Shown one piece after another: positions 25,601-40,600 of a DNA stretch of 64,000 nt. The stretch's first letter is position 1. Each line of letters opens with the position of its first letter. Source of the stretch: Saccoglossus kowalevskii. Lineage: Eukaryota > Hemichordata > Enteropneusta > Harrimaniidae. The notes beneath the pieces are model-generated. The model did no database searches, was not told where the DNA came from, and saw nothing but the letters and a program-made list of their open reading frames with translations. The DNA is taken from assembly GCF_000003605.2 (NCBI RefSeq), contig NW_003147271.1, positions 4,558 to 68,557 of the forward strand. The letters run 5' to 3'. Both the position numbers and the translations under genes were made by a program.

Positions 25601-28600
25601 CAGATTGTGGTAACAATGGTTCATTTTTTAGCAAATTTGTATTAATTATTATTCAAAATTATTATTCAATCACTCCAAAAAAATTGGTAGAAATTTGTAA
25701 AAATCTTAAAGCGAATTTAAATAAATACTACAAACGAGCAGAATCGCCATAAAGTGTACGCAAGGCACTACTGCTTAAAAACACATTTAGCAAAATGAAA
25801 TAGTCAAACCCGTATGTAGTGAAAAAATAAATATGGTAGAATAAATATTACAAGACTTTGATGTATTACAAGACTGAAGTTGTATAAAATACTGTGAGGT
25901 CCATCGATGAGGACAGAGATCAATGCAGCACACACTAACCTGAGATATTCATGATAAGACTGACTTCTTGATATTTTGTCTTGCGGCTGAGACATGTCAT
26001 AACTAAATCCTGAAAAGCTTGATCGATGGGGAGTCCTGTGGCCTGAACTCAAAAAATAACTATCTGAGTGCAGAACATACTCATAGTAGGAGCTGTTGCT
26101 GTTGCCAGAACTCAAAGTACGATTACGATGGCACATTTTAATGCTTTTGCTGCTGCTGTCGTCGTCGACACTGCTTGACATCAACATTTCTGTAGATAGT
26201 CTGTGCACTAGATAATCTGTGTGTAGATAGCCTGCGGAACAGTAGTGATATAATCTCGGACTCATCTCATCAGGTGGGGGTACGCATTTAAAGGTGCGAA
26301 TATTATTATTCACGCCATAAATCGTCTCAGGTATCACAGGCAAGGTGGTCATATCATCATCGTACGTCAAAGAATGACACACAGAATGGAAATGTTCCAC
26401 CTCTGTATCAATCCCTGCATCAGCAGAAATTTTAAGACTGATTCTCACTCTACACCAATCACCTAAACATATTGTCTTTATCGAGCAGGGTTAAGACCAG
26501 GTATTATTTACAGTGCACTGTTGATTAATGTATATCTGAACCCGAACTAGATATTTGTAACCTGCATATCGAAGACAGTCCAGAGTCAGTGGAGACTGCC
26601 AACATAATGGGAAGTATTCTTGAGTTACACCAACATTGTCAAACAGTAAAAAGGAGCATGGATGGTAAGAAAATATCACACACCAGCTGGATCAGATACT
26701 GTGACCCACGTCAAAGTCAGATCGTGATGATTGCTGGCATGTTTCACAATACCTTGTCACTTCATCTGTCAACTAGTCTTCGGCAGCACGTCCACACATT
26801 GAATTTAAAGGTCAACTACTACATGTATACCCACATGGGAAAATCAGAATCACAAAGTCAGGTCCAAGGTGTGAAGAATTGACAGTAAAAAAAAAATCTA
26901 CCGTTGACTTCTTTAGGTCTTTATAGTAACTTCAAATCAAGCTTCACATCCCATTCTTAAAAACATTAACTTCAAGATGGTATGGAACTCCAACTTCAAG
27001 TCAGTAGTTTAAAAACATACAGCAGTTTACTAGTACAATGTGTGAATTGACTAGCAGCATGAATAGGTGTATTCTAATGGGGCACACATTCAGTGAGTCA
27101 GTGTGTGAATTGGTGTCAGCTGTTCCGTTGACATACTGCACATACGTCACGCAAATACACCACCACAATTAACATCATGGAAAGGTAATTCAGGAATGCA
27201 AGAATTATCATTAAATCCTTCCGGTGAAAAACTGATAATACCGGTAGTCAAACTAAAGCCACTATTTTATATTCCTCATTTTATTTTTGACAAATTTTTA
27301 GGACAAATACGTTAAATTATTAATCCATGTAAACAAATATTAATGAATAATATCACATATTATTCAGTTCATTAGATATGTCAACTGTCTAATTTTATAA
27401 TTTATAATTGATAACTGATTCAGTATTTTGTTTGTCCACGCCATCCAAGCTAAAATTAACATTCAATCGCTACATATGGCGGAAGTACACTATTTGCACA
27501 ACACAAACAGATGGTAAGTATGTATATTAAAACATGCATATGACAAGTAAATATTTCCATATTGAATAACATGGTTATTAATTACAATTGCCATGTCTTA
27601 TTGTGATCAAACAAACAGAGCTGCAATCCAATCTTGTAAACATATTAAATAGGTTACTAGCCTCACAGTGAAACAAAAAAAAATATTTCAATAAAGTTTT
27701 TTTAATTTCTCTATTTTCACCAATAAGTAAAATTTGCCAAATTTAATTGAACATGTAAAATAACAATAAAAATTCATCAGTATACCTTTAATTATAAATG
27801 CCATTCTCTCAGTCAGATAACATTGTAAGACTGCCCTCTAGTGGCAGCATCAAATCTACTGATCACATGTACTTTTATCTCCCAGACACAGAGAAATTTG
27901 TTTTAAAAGAAATTAATCGTGACAAGATAAAAGGTTTAAGCTAAGTACACAAGGTAAAACATTCGCATGAAGAAAAAAAATCAGTAGAGTGCATACTGAT
28001 TGTTGAAAACAAAATCATTAATTAGTGGCTATTCCCATGCAGGCGTGCAAATTAAATTGAACTGAAATGGCAAAACAAAATGAAACGATCGATGAATTTT
28101 TAGGAAACAAGACTCTCTGGAACCCAGAAAATGAATACAACCTAGACAAATGTGTGAAATAGCTGAGAAGTGTTAAGTGGATCTGTGTTTTTTTATCTGG
28201 CTCATCAGATGAAATCTATATATATGTGCTGCAATTTGTCAGGTGTCAATGAGTGATTGTAGTAGATGCAACAACGTAGAACAGATCATGCATGAAAATG
28301 TTGTGATTCAGGGGCTGTAATGCTTGAGGAAACATTTGAAAGATTGGTTTAAAAGATGGGACAAAAAAAAATATATCAGTAGTAAACTGATCATTAACAA
28401 ATCTACTGGTCAATTTTGGGAGTTTGTGAATGCTTTACCAACTAAAGGTTTTATGGCACGAATGTCACAATGACTATCATAAAATTAAGTCAATCAAATT
28501 GCAAAATTTCCCAAAGCAAAAATTCACTGATTAGTTGAATCAAGTTTCAAAAATAATATACTATAGAATACTTTATTTTCGCTTGGAATTTATTTTCGCT

Positions 28601-31600
28601 ATTTTCGCTGAAGGAATGATTCTGTGAAAATAAAATCCAGCGAATATACTTTTTTTCCTATATTTCACATTAAACTCCTCAAAAATCTGTGAAAATAAAT
28701 TCCATACAAAACGCCCAAAAAGCCTTTTCAGCGAAAATTAATTCCAGCGAAAATAAAGTATTCCACAGTATATTAATCACAGCTACATGTATTATGATGT
28801 CCGTAGCAATGGGATAGAGCAATATTGTAGTTCTAGAATTGAAGTAGAAGATAACTAGCACCACAGGAAATAAAAATAAAACATGCAAAGGTGCAATCAC
28901 TGTAGAGGGAGAATTTAATTACAATACTTAACATGAGTTCAGGATATTAGTAAAGGCAAATTGAAAATAGGATTGGCACCCCTGTCTAGTGACAATTGGT
29001 GTACACTCGTTTGACCTTCCTCCTGACAATACAACAGCTGGAACACTCCAGTATTTAAGTGCCTTTGAATTTCACATACACACCAATCACCTGAATAATT
29101 GAGACAGGTTTCTCTCCACTAAGAGTACATATTAAATTGTATAAAGTGAGGTGAGGAAATGGCGATACCAGCTAATCAAAAATATATGTACTGCAATATA
29201 GCATTTGTGGTTTCATTGGGCATGGATTCCTTCAGTCCACTCAACCCTTAAAAAACAGGTCATGCATATGTTTCAACAGTGTGTAGATAATAACTGGTGA
29301 ACTGTAGCACACTGAAGCATTATATATTGCTTTGAAGCACCCTGGCATTCTACTGTTAGTGCACATACCGAGTAGTAGAGAAAGAATAAAAAAATACTTT
29401 TATTACCGACGAAAAAAATCCCATTATCCTCATAAATATTCTATTTTAGAAGTACATTGACATTGGAAATCATGTGATTATGTATCAGCATCTGTAACCC
29501 AATATGTACAGAAATAAATAGCAAGTTCAAATAAAAAATGTCAATGAAGTCAGGAAATAATTGTAGACATAAGAAATGAAATTTAGACAATCTGACAACA
29601 TTCATCTCCAATAGTTCCATACATGAAAGAATCAGGACTAAACAATTATGACTATCAACATGCCATCATACTGATATGTGGCAGTTGAATCAAAACAGAC
29701 AATCAACGAATGCAGTGCATAATGACATCAATCATCTGAAAATGTTCCAAGTGTTGGAACAGTCAATAAAAACCTTGATTTAGGTTGAATTATAAAATTT
29801 ATAAATATTTATAAAAAAGTAAAAGAAATGGTTTTGTGTTAATAGTGATGTACATATAAAAGTATTTGTTATTTACTAAATTTATTAAATTCCGAACATG
29901 TATACTAAATCTTTGTCCTAGTTGCAGTGTTCAAGCATAGACATTAAAAAAAATGTCTTTTAAGGTCTATGGTTGAAGATACCATGGCAGGTACCATGAA
30001 TGATCTCTAGGGATGTTACATAAGATATTTTTCAAATACCTGTCACATCCATGTGTTAACTACCGGTACTACTTCATCATCATGCTGTCACAATGATTCT
30101 TGGGGCAATGAACTATTAAAGTAATCAAGTACACCAGTGACTGTACATCAACCTTTCAGCTATTAATTCATGAAGATGAGTCTCTGATGCAAAAGCATCA
30201 AATTAGGTAAATTTTGAGTAACAGTTATCAATCTCTCACCAAAGGTTAAAGCTGGTGGTCTGGGCTTAAGCTAACACACTTACTCACTCTCATAGCCACA
30301 AGGCTTTCACTGTAAGTTGACAACCGGTGCGGTTGGATGATTACTTTGATTATTTGCCCAGCAAATTTGAAAAACTATGCAGTCAATGGAATAATTGTTT
30401 AGCCTCTTTAAGATTCTTGGTGTGTAGCCATCTACATGTACATCCACATGTACCAGACATGAATATTTTGTTTAATCTCAGTGATGTACGGTAGTCTGAA
30501 TTATATTCATTCAATGATGTCTTTAGATACTTTCAGTGTGCCTAGTTCACAGTATTTAACTTTGGTATTTGGTACTAATAACAATAACAGAACCCAAACA
30601 AAGTGTGCATCTAAAAAAGATGTGCTTACTAATTTCAAATGTGCAACCTGTTGGCTGTTGGTTGGAGGTGACTTCATAAAAGTTTATCATTCTGCTAACA
30701 ATGCATGTAACATGACATATTGCATGTAACAAAACAGCACAGGCCCCGTACAGCACAACACAACACTGAACAATAAGAGTGAACAAAAATTAGACTAATA
30801 TTATTGACAGGCAGTGAATGTTGTAGAAAGTAATGGTGATTGGCAGTCAATTGCATGACCAATTATAGATAAACAGTAAATTCATACAAAAGGCTGCAAA
30901 TTAAATCACATATAACATTTAATTTACCAACTTACTTTTCATAAGAACATGCCAAATATTAAAAGAATATGTAATATGTAAAGTAGTGTATTATTAAAGT
31001 TGCACTCTAAAAGATCATACCTTTATTAGGTCATGATATGTAAAATATTTGATAAGTTGGTAGTATAAACATGTGCATATTGCTGAACAAATTGAGGATT
31101 CTCTTTTGTTTTGATTGACTAAACCTTCCAATAATTCAGAACGAAGGCGAATCTTTGTGAATTCATGTGTTGGATCACTAATTATTAATGCACTGAAATT
31201 GAAAATTTGAATGTACATATCTGTCAATATTTCCTGCAACTCAAGAAAATGAAATATTTTACATATAGTCTGAAGGTCCTAGTAAGATAACAAGTGATAC
31301 ATATTTATACATACATAAGGATATTGTAAATGCACCCAAGTGTCCATGAGATATGATAATAGCATTGTCATAATACCCAAGTCAAGACTACTACAAAATG
31401 TTTAATTTTTTTCACTAGAAATTTCTGCATTTTGAGAATTAACGAATATTTTGTAAGGATGACACTTTGTAAAAGTTGCCATGACTCTCGTTTCAACATA
31501 TCCCCTACTAATGCATATATTTTTCGCATTTATTTAGGCTATCTGTGGGGGATTTCAGGAGGCATTACGGTTAAGTACCATGGTTCACAGTACAGTCATA

Positions 31601-34600
31601 CTTGTACTCCAAACATTGTGATCTGTCAGCTGACCTATGATGAATTTGTGTGTACCATATGACCACAGTCAGTTGGCGCACAAACAATAATAAAATAATT
31701 GGGATAATTACTATATAGGGGCTACCATCTTGAATACGGCATGAAACTAAATAAAGAGACAAGTTATGAAACAGGTTTTTCAGATTCCTACATACCAGGG
31801 GAAAACAAATTCTAATCTTTCACAGCCAAACGATCCGTTTGGGTAATAATATTAAGCCAACCACCAACATAATTAGGCCGAATATGTTTTTTGTGTGCAA
31901 AATACCTTGCATACGAACACCTAATTACTGGTACACAAAGAACATAGAACACTTTCCCTGGGTATTTGAAACTGAAATTGTCGTCTACACTGTAAGACCG
32001 TCGCTGATCTGCTTCTGAGTGAATGACCTTGTGGGAATATTGCTTTGTTAAAATAGAGACATCTTGAATTATCAAAATTACAGATTAGCTAAATTTTTTA
32101 CAGTATAGATGTACTCTTTTAAACCTTGATCTCCTAGTGTTTTTCATTTTACTCCAAGTAAAGCTCAATCACTGGAATGACGTCCAACTCGTATAAAATT
32201 TTCTTAATTTCAGTTTGGTACAAAACAGATTCGCTGATAATTCTCAAATGGAAGTATCAGTTTGCTTTGATTAATGACTTATAAAGAAATATATATAAAA
32301 AAATATATAAAGAAACGGTTGCCATGGCAACTATAATTCTATACATTTCGGTCGTCAAGGTAACATTTACGACATACTGCATTCTAATATCACATACTTC
32401 GATTTCATCAAGGTGAAACAAATGGTGAACAGGCAGGGTCACTGTATTTAAGAAGTGCATGCGCATAAAAACTGTCATCCATCTTTCATGACAACACAAA
32501 TGAAAAGACAGTTCACACACTGCGTATTAATATTTGTCATTGATTTACACTAATGAATCTAAAGGTTAATTATTTTTTTTCTTCAAAAATGTTGTCATAG
32601 AAACAATCTTGCATTTTCTCCTGTACATCTACACAGAATTTGTATTCTGAATTTCTTGTAAAGAAAAATCGCACAATAGAGAAGATTTAACCACAACATA
32701 AAAAAAACGCATTGTCAGCCACTAGGAGGATGGACAAGTGGTGAACAAAATTTTACGAGAAAAATTGTTATGAGCAAAGTCAACAGTATTTTTCTTCACA
32801 AATCAGAAAAGAAATCCTTGACATAAAAGGTGAGCAATATTCTCTCTTGGGATAAATTAAATTGTTTTTATTGAAAATTTCTAGAATTTTGTTCAGTTTG
32901 CTGTATTTACCGACAAATTGTATTTCCATATTAATTGAATGGAAACCCCAATCATTGGACAGAAATTTGAATAGGTCACATGGACAACTTAGATGAGGTG
33001 CTTCGAGTTGTGGCAATTTCCATAAAGTCAGGTAACATACAATATGTAATAATAACTAGGAACGCCATGACCTTGTTCTAACATTTGTAGAGTATGAAAG
33101 TTACTTCACTCATATACGGTATAACTACGCTACAGGTATTTACGATACACAACATTCCACAAATAATCCACAAACATCAGGGTGAGGCAGTCATAATATC
33201 GTGTCACGAGAATGTCAAGTAAAAGCGAAAATAGAATAAGCAGCTGAAAAAAGTGGTCATGAATAAATAAATAAAGCTAAAGAACACTTTTAACACAGTT
33301 TAACAAGTTTAATGTTAATAAGAAAATTCCAAAAATTGGAAACTGTGAAAGGAAAGTCGTGGCCAAACTTTCATTGATGAATGAATAAACTGCCTGCATG
33401 GATGGGTGTACATGGTGGACAAGGGTGTTTTTTGAGATCTGTTCTTGTCTCGACGCCTCATCCTTAGGTATACTGGCACAATAATGGCTAGTGTTGGAAG
33501 ACAGAAAGACGGTGCAATATAAAAATAATACTTCCCCAAGAAGCCCAGCAGGTAAACGCAAGTAAACCACTGGGTCAACACATAATTGGCTAGAGGTTGT
33601 TGTCTGTATTAAAAAGAAACAACCCAGCTGAAACAGTCAACAGACGAAGGTGGTGTAACTTGAAAGCAACCTGCAAATATTTGACAACTGGGTCACCGCT
33701 CGGGAAGCTTAGGATTCATAAACAACAGAGCGAGTGCTGGAATCCTAACAGACAACATCGATAAAGAGCAGTATGAGGTTGAGGTGTACACGTGTCAGTC
33801 AGACCAACTGTAGCGTATAAGAAAAGTTCATAGCATAGCAATTAGTGGCAACTAGATTGCATATACATGACGACACTACATGAATTCAGCCAAGATATGT
33901 TCAAACATTTTGTGTATTCACAAACAAAAAAGGCAGCCAGTCTATCAAATTTTATCAAACAAAAACATATTCATGAGATGGTGTTGGTTGAACCCACTGA
34001 AACCAAAAGGGTAATATATACACTATACACAACTGTATATTAGGGTTGAAGAAGATTTACCCAACAGACCATCTTTCTGATTACATTCATTCCTGAGATA
34101 TTATATTGCAGTGTCTACATGTATCAGTATTTCTTGTTTCACAAAATTAATCTTATAATTTAAAATATAATCAGTGAAAAAGTCAGTGCACATTTTTTTG
34201 GCAGCAGCAGTAGCAGAAGCATGTTAATAATTATAGATTTGGAAATTGATTTTCAGTCAAATCGCTTATCATCACAGATTTTCCCAAGAAACAATTATTT
34301 TTCCAGACTGGATAAATCAATTACAATGTATATCATAAACGTCTCCTTGTTGCAGGAAATGAACACACTGCTGGATCTGATTGTATTTTAAATAAATGGC
34401 AAGTTCAGTATTTTCCTATTCCTGGAATAGTGAGTTCATTTATCTGCTGCAAAGCATTACAAAGAAAATTTCTTTGACACATTTGAATATTATTTATAAG
34501 GGAAAATTATTGATTTAAGAGTTGAAACATAGTAGTAAAATTACCATGGTAGGGCCTTTTGTTTACTTGAAGAAACATTGTTAACTGCAACTGACAATTT

Positions 34601-37600
34601 TTTATATGCCAGGAAAAATAAAATTTTATAGCCTTTCTTTTTCTTTTTCAACCATCAAATCATAAATCTATAAAGTTTGGAGACAATGTCAATATCTGAT
34701 CAAACTTATATCCTTTAGCGTGGCGGTGGGGGGAGTTGGGGGTGGGAGTCTGACAGAAAAAAATGTATTCAACAATTTTATTTTTCAATGAGTTATTGTT
34801 CAAATAAAGAATTTATTTGTCTTAGGTGTTCAATTTTTTTGACAAAATCTTTACAATACACAAAACAAGTCAAGTTATAAAGCGGTTATATATTTTAAAA
34901 TATTGTTGGTTTTTCAGTTTACAAGTTTACAAGCACACACTGATTAAATGATAAACCATCATGGAATGTGTTTATGATAAATCAAAAAACATTCCTGGAA
35001 ATGTAAAACTATGCCAATTATCAATATTAAGAGGGAGTGGCCATTATTGTCGAAAAAAGTTAATCAGATCAGATTTATTAAATTTACAATCTGATGTATG
35101 GTCACAAATTTTATATTTCTATTTGGTAGTTCTCATATTTATGCAATTTTTGCATCCAAACTAAATTTATTATTTTTTGTTATTACAATGTATATTGAAA
35201 TTTTGACCACGAACATGGAAGATATTCCTACAAATAAACATAGGCATTTATTATGATGAATGTAACATGTAGTATTTCAACATGTATAATGTACCAAATT
35301 TGAACAAAAACGACAAAGCATGTCCAAGATACCACATTTTCGAAAAACAAAATGGCTGCCAGTCAGGGATCGAATCAGTAAACCACTGCATGTGCATATG
35401 TTCCACATAAAGTACTAGGCACATGCAAAAAATAAACAAAGAGTTCTGAAATATGGCTGCGGACAGATGGACAAACAGACAGACAGACAGATGGAGACCA
35501 AATTGTAAGACCCTGTTAACTTCCTTCGAATAGGGAATAATAACACTTATCAGCATGTATCTCTTGGTTGAGACGAAGACATATTGCAAGACCCTAGAGA
35601 TGAATGAAAAATGAGGCATTGTATGGAAATACCTGGATCAGTAATGAATAAAACACTATGACAGATTAGAGGTGTACCACCATCTGAAAGCAAGAGAAAA
35701 TAACTATACTGAGGCACGAGAAGGAAATGAACAATCACACATATTTGAGTAGGATGGGTAAGCAATGAAAACATATCTTGTACTCGGAACAATGTCTCAA
35801 ACATGAGCAAGATGCCAGAAACAATTCAGTCGCAAATTATAATTTGAATGAACTTTATATTACAATGAATATTAAAATAGAATTAGATTGACACTGACAG
35901 ATTATGCGTGATACACAATTAAACCCAAGTGGGGACGTTTTTGTCTTGGTCTGATGATTACGCCTAATTATTTGAATACATCTAGTCAGACACACCTGAC
36001 ATATACAATACGATGTCATGTTGCTATGACCTCATATTCATGCAGAACAGTTCACAGCCATCAGAATAGGAACACAAAGGATAAACAAGTTATGATGTTA
36101 TTATTAAAGCCATGACTCAATCATCATATGACCTAACATAATTTCACCGACCCAAGCTTTTAGTTCATGTTGTCTGTTAGTTGCCTTGTCATAAATTATT
36201 TTGAGAAATGACACATTTGTGCATTACACCAAAAGAGTTTTTTTTTCAAAACATGTTCTAATTTTGTTTTATAAAGTTGACATAAAAGACAGCAATGTCA
36301 TTCATGAAAAGGAGAATTTTCTTTCTTCTGACTGAATGGTCTATTCACATACATTTATATCATATACATATGGTAGTAACAAGTACATACTCCTAGAGCA
36401 CAGATCTTTCTTTTCAAAAAACAATTCCCATTCAATAAAAACATCTGCGACAAAAAATGCAAATTTTGATAATAACCTCCTGCAAATCTGGTCACCTGTA
36501 CTCAAGGATAGAATACTGATGAGAAACTATATACATCAAATGTTTTTTTCGCATTAATTAATAGTTTTCTCACAAATTTCTGCTACTAGACGAAATGATC
36601 AATTGAGAACATTTGCAAAATGTAACACGTTTTCAATTGGACATTCAATATTTCCCTTGCAATAAAAAAAATAGAGCATAGCATCATGGGTAATACTGCA
36701 AACGCAATCCTTGTGTACAGGCATCCATTGTGATGCAGATTGCTAAATAAATGAAGCTTTACAAGTAACTGATCATCGCTGTTCAGAATTGACATTTGAA
36801 AGCACAAAGTTTCACGAAAATCAGGGTTCTCAGGCCTTTTATTTTATTTCAAAATGGCTGATAAGCAAGAATTGGCAGTTCTGAACACAGTAATGCAAAT
36901 GATTGGAATGGTGATAATTAGTTCTCTTGATATCATTTTCCTCAAATAGAATGACCTGGGTTATGAAGAATATATGTAGCACACAAAACCAACAAGAGCT
37001 CCATCCATTAGCTAACTGATCTGAAAGTGAATGCAGACTCTTAAAACATGTGACAATTACAGTGTTGCTATAACAGCATAAAAAGCCACTTTCTACTGTG
37101 GTGATGTTTGTGGAGAGCTCATACTGATTACATTAGTGCATCCTTTCATAAAAAAAGTTTACATCCCATCATTTTTTTCATCATGCAACATTGTTGGAAC
37201 AAGTGAATGCACAGTCTCCTTGGGAAGCATGGAGCAAAACTGGCTGGCACACAAATTATGCTGTCTCAATAGATCCCTGAGAAATAACAGCACCCGGAAT
37301 ATACATAACTACTCATACTGCTAGTCAATTTAATCATCAGTGGAGCTCAGATTTATTGCAAATTATTAATCTGGGAAGGAGTTGTGGGATGGAGTTGTAT
37401 CTGTAAAAATACATTTCACTTACATATGTGCATGCTATAATACCCTTGCAATAGATAAGTGCAAAGTATGCAGCTCTACCACGTACTTATACAATGTAGC
37501 TGAAAATTCTGAATGTTTACATACATTGTAATTGCAACAGGGTGTCACACAATGACTCATTTTGCATCATAACTAATCTACATGTACATCTGCCCCTCCT

Positions 37601-40600
37601 TTTGATTCCTCTCTGTATACTTGTATCTCTCATCCTATATTGTAAACTATCCTACCTTGCTTTGACTTCCCGTTAACTGCATAGCTCCAAAATTTTTTGT
37701 ATCTAGAATTCCAAATGGCTTTTACACTCGACACCTTATTTCTAACCCAAGGGAAGTTGTCCAAAGTGATAAAAGCTAAAAGGGGGAATCCCAAATAAAT
37801 TGAATTTTAAAAGAAATAGTACAATTTACAAGATAGACCGAAATGTTACTGCATCACAGATAAGTAATTGGTACTCGGGATAGTAAAAATTCTTTAAAAA
37901 AAACAACATATTTATTTATATTATAGAGGAGAGCAAGATTGAAGAAGAAAGAATAAAGATAAGAGGTGGTAGTGGTGATATCAAAGGGTCTACTGCACAA
38001 GGGCTAATTAAACACAAAATATAACAAGTCATTGTCAATGACACGTCCCCGTTCCGTTCATATTTGAGTGACATATACATTCAAAGCAGATCATGACCGA
38101 AATGCACCTGCATATGTACAACACATTGTGCTAAATCTGAACAAAATCCATCCATGCATGACTGAGATCCGGTTCTGGAATTGTGAAAATACGTGATTTT
38201 GATGCATTTTCGGCCTTAAAATGGCCATCATTTCGCTATTGTTAAGCAGATCATGAAACAAAGGCACATATCTATTTGTGACATGATGTACCATGTGTGT
38301 GTGAAGTTTGAACTTGATCAATCCAGACATGTCTTGGATACGGATCCAGAAGTGAATTCTTTAAAACAAAAAGGCCGCCAGTCGGCCATTTCGAACTTGA
38401 TCCGTGCATCAAGGTCCTATTATGTTTAATGTATGTACCAAATTTGAACAAAATCCATCCATGCATAACTGAGATACGGGTCCGGAATGGTGAAAATGTG
38501 CGATTTCAATGCATTTTCGGCCTTAAAGCGGCCGCCATTTGGCTATCGTTAATGAGATCATGAAACAAATGCACATACATATTTGTGACATGATGTACCT
38601 TGTGTGTGTGAAGTTTGAACTCGATCAATCCAAGCATGTCTCGGATACGGATCCAGAACTGAATTCTTTAAAACAAAATGGCCGCCAGTCGGCCATTTCG
38701 AACTTGATCCGAAAAAAAAAATGACGTGCATCAAGGTCCTATTATGTTTAATGTATGTACCAAATTTGAATGAAATCCGTCCATGCATAACTGAGATCCG
38801 GGTCCGGAATGGTGAAATGTGCAATTTCAATGCATTTTCGGCCTTAAAGCGGCCACCATTTGGCTATCGTATGAGATCATGAAACANNNNNNNNNNNNNN
38901 NNNNNNNNNNNNNNNNNNNNNNNNNNNNNNNNNNNNNNNNNNNNNNNNNNNNNNNNNNNNNNNNNNNNNNNNNNNNNNNNNNNNNNNNNNNNNNNNNNNN
39001 NNNNNNNNNNNNNNNNNNNNNNNNNNNNNNNNNNNNNNNNNNNNNNNNNNNNNNNNNNNNNNNNNNNNNNNNNNNNNNNNNNNNNNNNNNNNNNNNNNNN
39101 NNNNNNNNNNNNNNNNNNNNNNNNNNNNNNNNNNNNNNNNNNNNNNNNNNNNNNNNNNNNNNNNNNNNNNNNNNNNNNNNNNNNNNNNNNNNNNNNNNNN
39201 NNNNNNNNNNNNNNNNNNNNNNNNNNNNNNNNNNNNNNNNNNNNNNNNNNNNNNNNNNNNNNNNNNNNNNNNNNNNNNNNNNNNNNNNNNNNNNNNNNNN
39301 NNNNNNNNNNNNNNNNNNNNNNNNNNNNNNNNNNNNNNNNNNNNNNNNNNNNNNNNNNNNNNNNNNNNNNNNNNNNNNNNNNNNNNNNNNNNNNNNNNNN
39401 NNNNNNNNNNNNNNNNNNNNNNNNNNNNNNNNNNNNNNNNNNNNNNNNNNNNNNNNNNNNNNNNNNNNNNNNNNNNNNNNNNNNNNNNNNNNNNNNNNNN
39501 NNNNNNNNNNNNNNNNNNNNNNNNNNNNNNNNNNNNNNNNNNNNNNNNNNNNNNNNNNNNNNNNNNNNNNNNNNNNNNNNNNNNNNNNNNNNNNNNNNNN
39601 NNNNNNNNNNNNNNNNNNNNNNNNNNNNNNNNNNNNNNNNNNNNNNNNNNNNNNNNNNNNNNNNNNNNNNNNNNNNNNNNNNNNNNNNNNNNNNNNNNNN
39701 NNNNNNNNNNNNNNNNNNNNNNNNNNNNNNNNNNNNNNNNNNNNNNNNNNNNNNNNNNNNNNNNNNTGCATGTGCATATGTCCCATATAATGTGTGATGT
39801 ATGAGTGAAGTTTGAACTCAATCGGTCCATGCATGTTCGAGATACAGGTGATCACGGACGCACAGACGCACGGACGCACGGACGCACACAGGGCAAAACA
39901 TAAGTCCCCGTTTTCGGACTGCGTCCGAACGGGGACTAATAATCACTAATAAAAATCCTAATGAATAAAAGTACAGATGTACATCAGGAGAATTTTATGA
40001 CTTTTTTTTAATTACAGCAAAGTAAATGTAACATGGTAATCTGGGAATCATTTGTTGGAAAGTAAATGTCATTTTGAATTAGCTTACCAGGGGGTAATCA
40101 TCATACATTACTTTTTTTTACTGTGAACAGAAAAAATAGCAGGGTATTTATATCCATTTATATCAAACCCATAATAAATTGGCAGACATTACTAGTATGA
40201 GTGGGCGGTCACATAACTAAAATATACATGTCATTTTAATAGTAGCTTACCATATCATACCCTGTTCTGTTCTTTTTGATAAATTTGCCAACACTTGTCG
40301 TCAGTCATCAATATTTAATTCAACACTAATTATTATTATTAATATGACAGGATCTGGTGACTGCAGTCATGACTATTGACTCCCATTTTTATTTTGCACA
40401 CATGATTGCAGGGGAATTTTCACCCACACTACTCGACCTGAATTTCACAATGCATATCTCCAATGTACTGAGTAAGAATTTATTATGAAGAGGTGAGCAC
40501 ATTTAATCACAATTTGAAATGCTTGTTGGTGTCCAGACCGACAACATTAAAATATGATTGGGTCACAGAAGTTAATGCATTATAAGTGATGGTTGTACAT

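Larger units (their letters stand above)
14741..25939 (-). other. TSC22 intron between two alternative first exons
   Basis: It contains MITEs at 15417, 15932-16331, 17403 and 22062, the dispersed repeats at 18810-19170 and 20231-21045, and a 70-bp duplication. Sequence at 14830-14960 upstream of the short exon may hold its promoter, including an inverted GTCCTCC/GGAGGAC pair, but no TATA box stands out. Nothing else is recognised from 23 to 25.9 kb. Confidence 0.65.

Noticed and set aside
33277-33581. Two overlapping minus-strand frames of 97 and 88 codons with hydrophobic N-terminal parts
   Set aside because: Neither starts with ATG, they overlap in different frames, and neither ends in a phase-2 donor.
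36496-36541. Mini-exon with 13 codons before CAG|GTGACC, also phase 2 ([13 protein letters not shown])
   Set aside because: It is too short to separate from chance and lies in low-complexity AT-rich sequence.
38819-39879. Long open frames on both strands (up to 350 codons)
   Set aside because: They consist almost entirely of the N gap.
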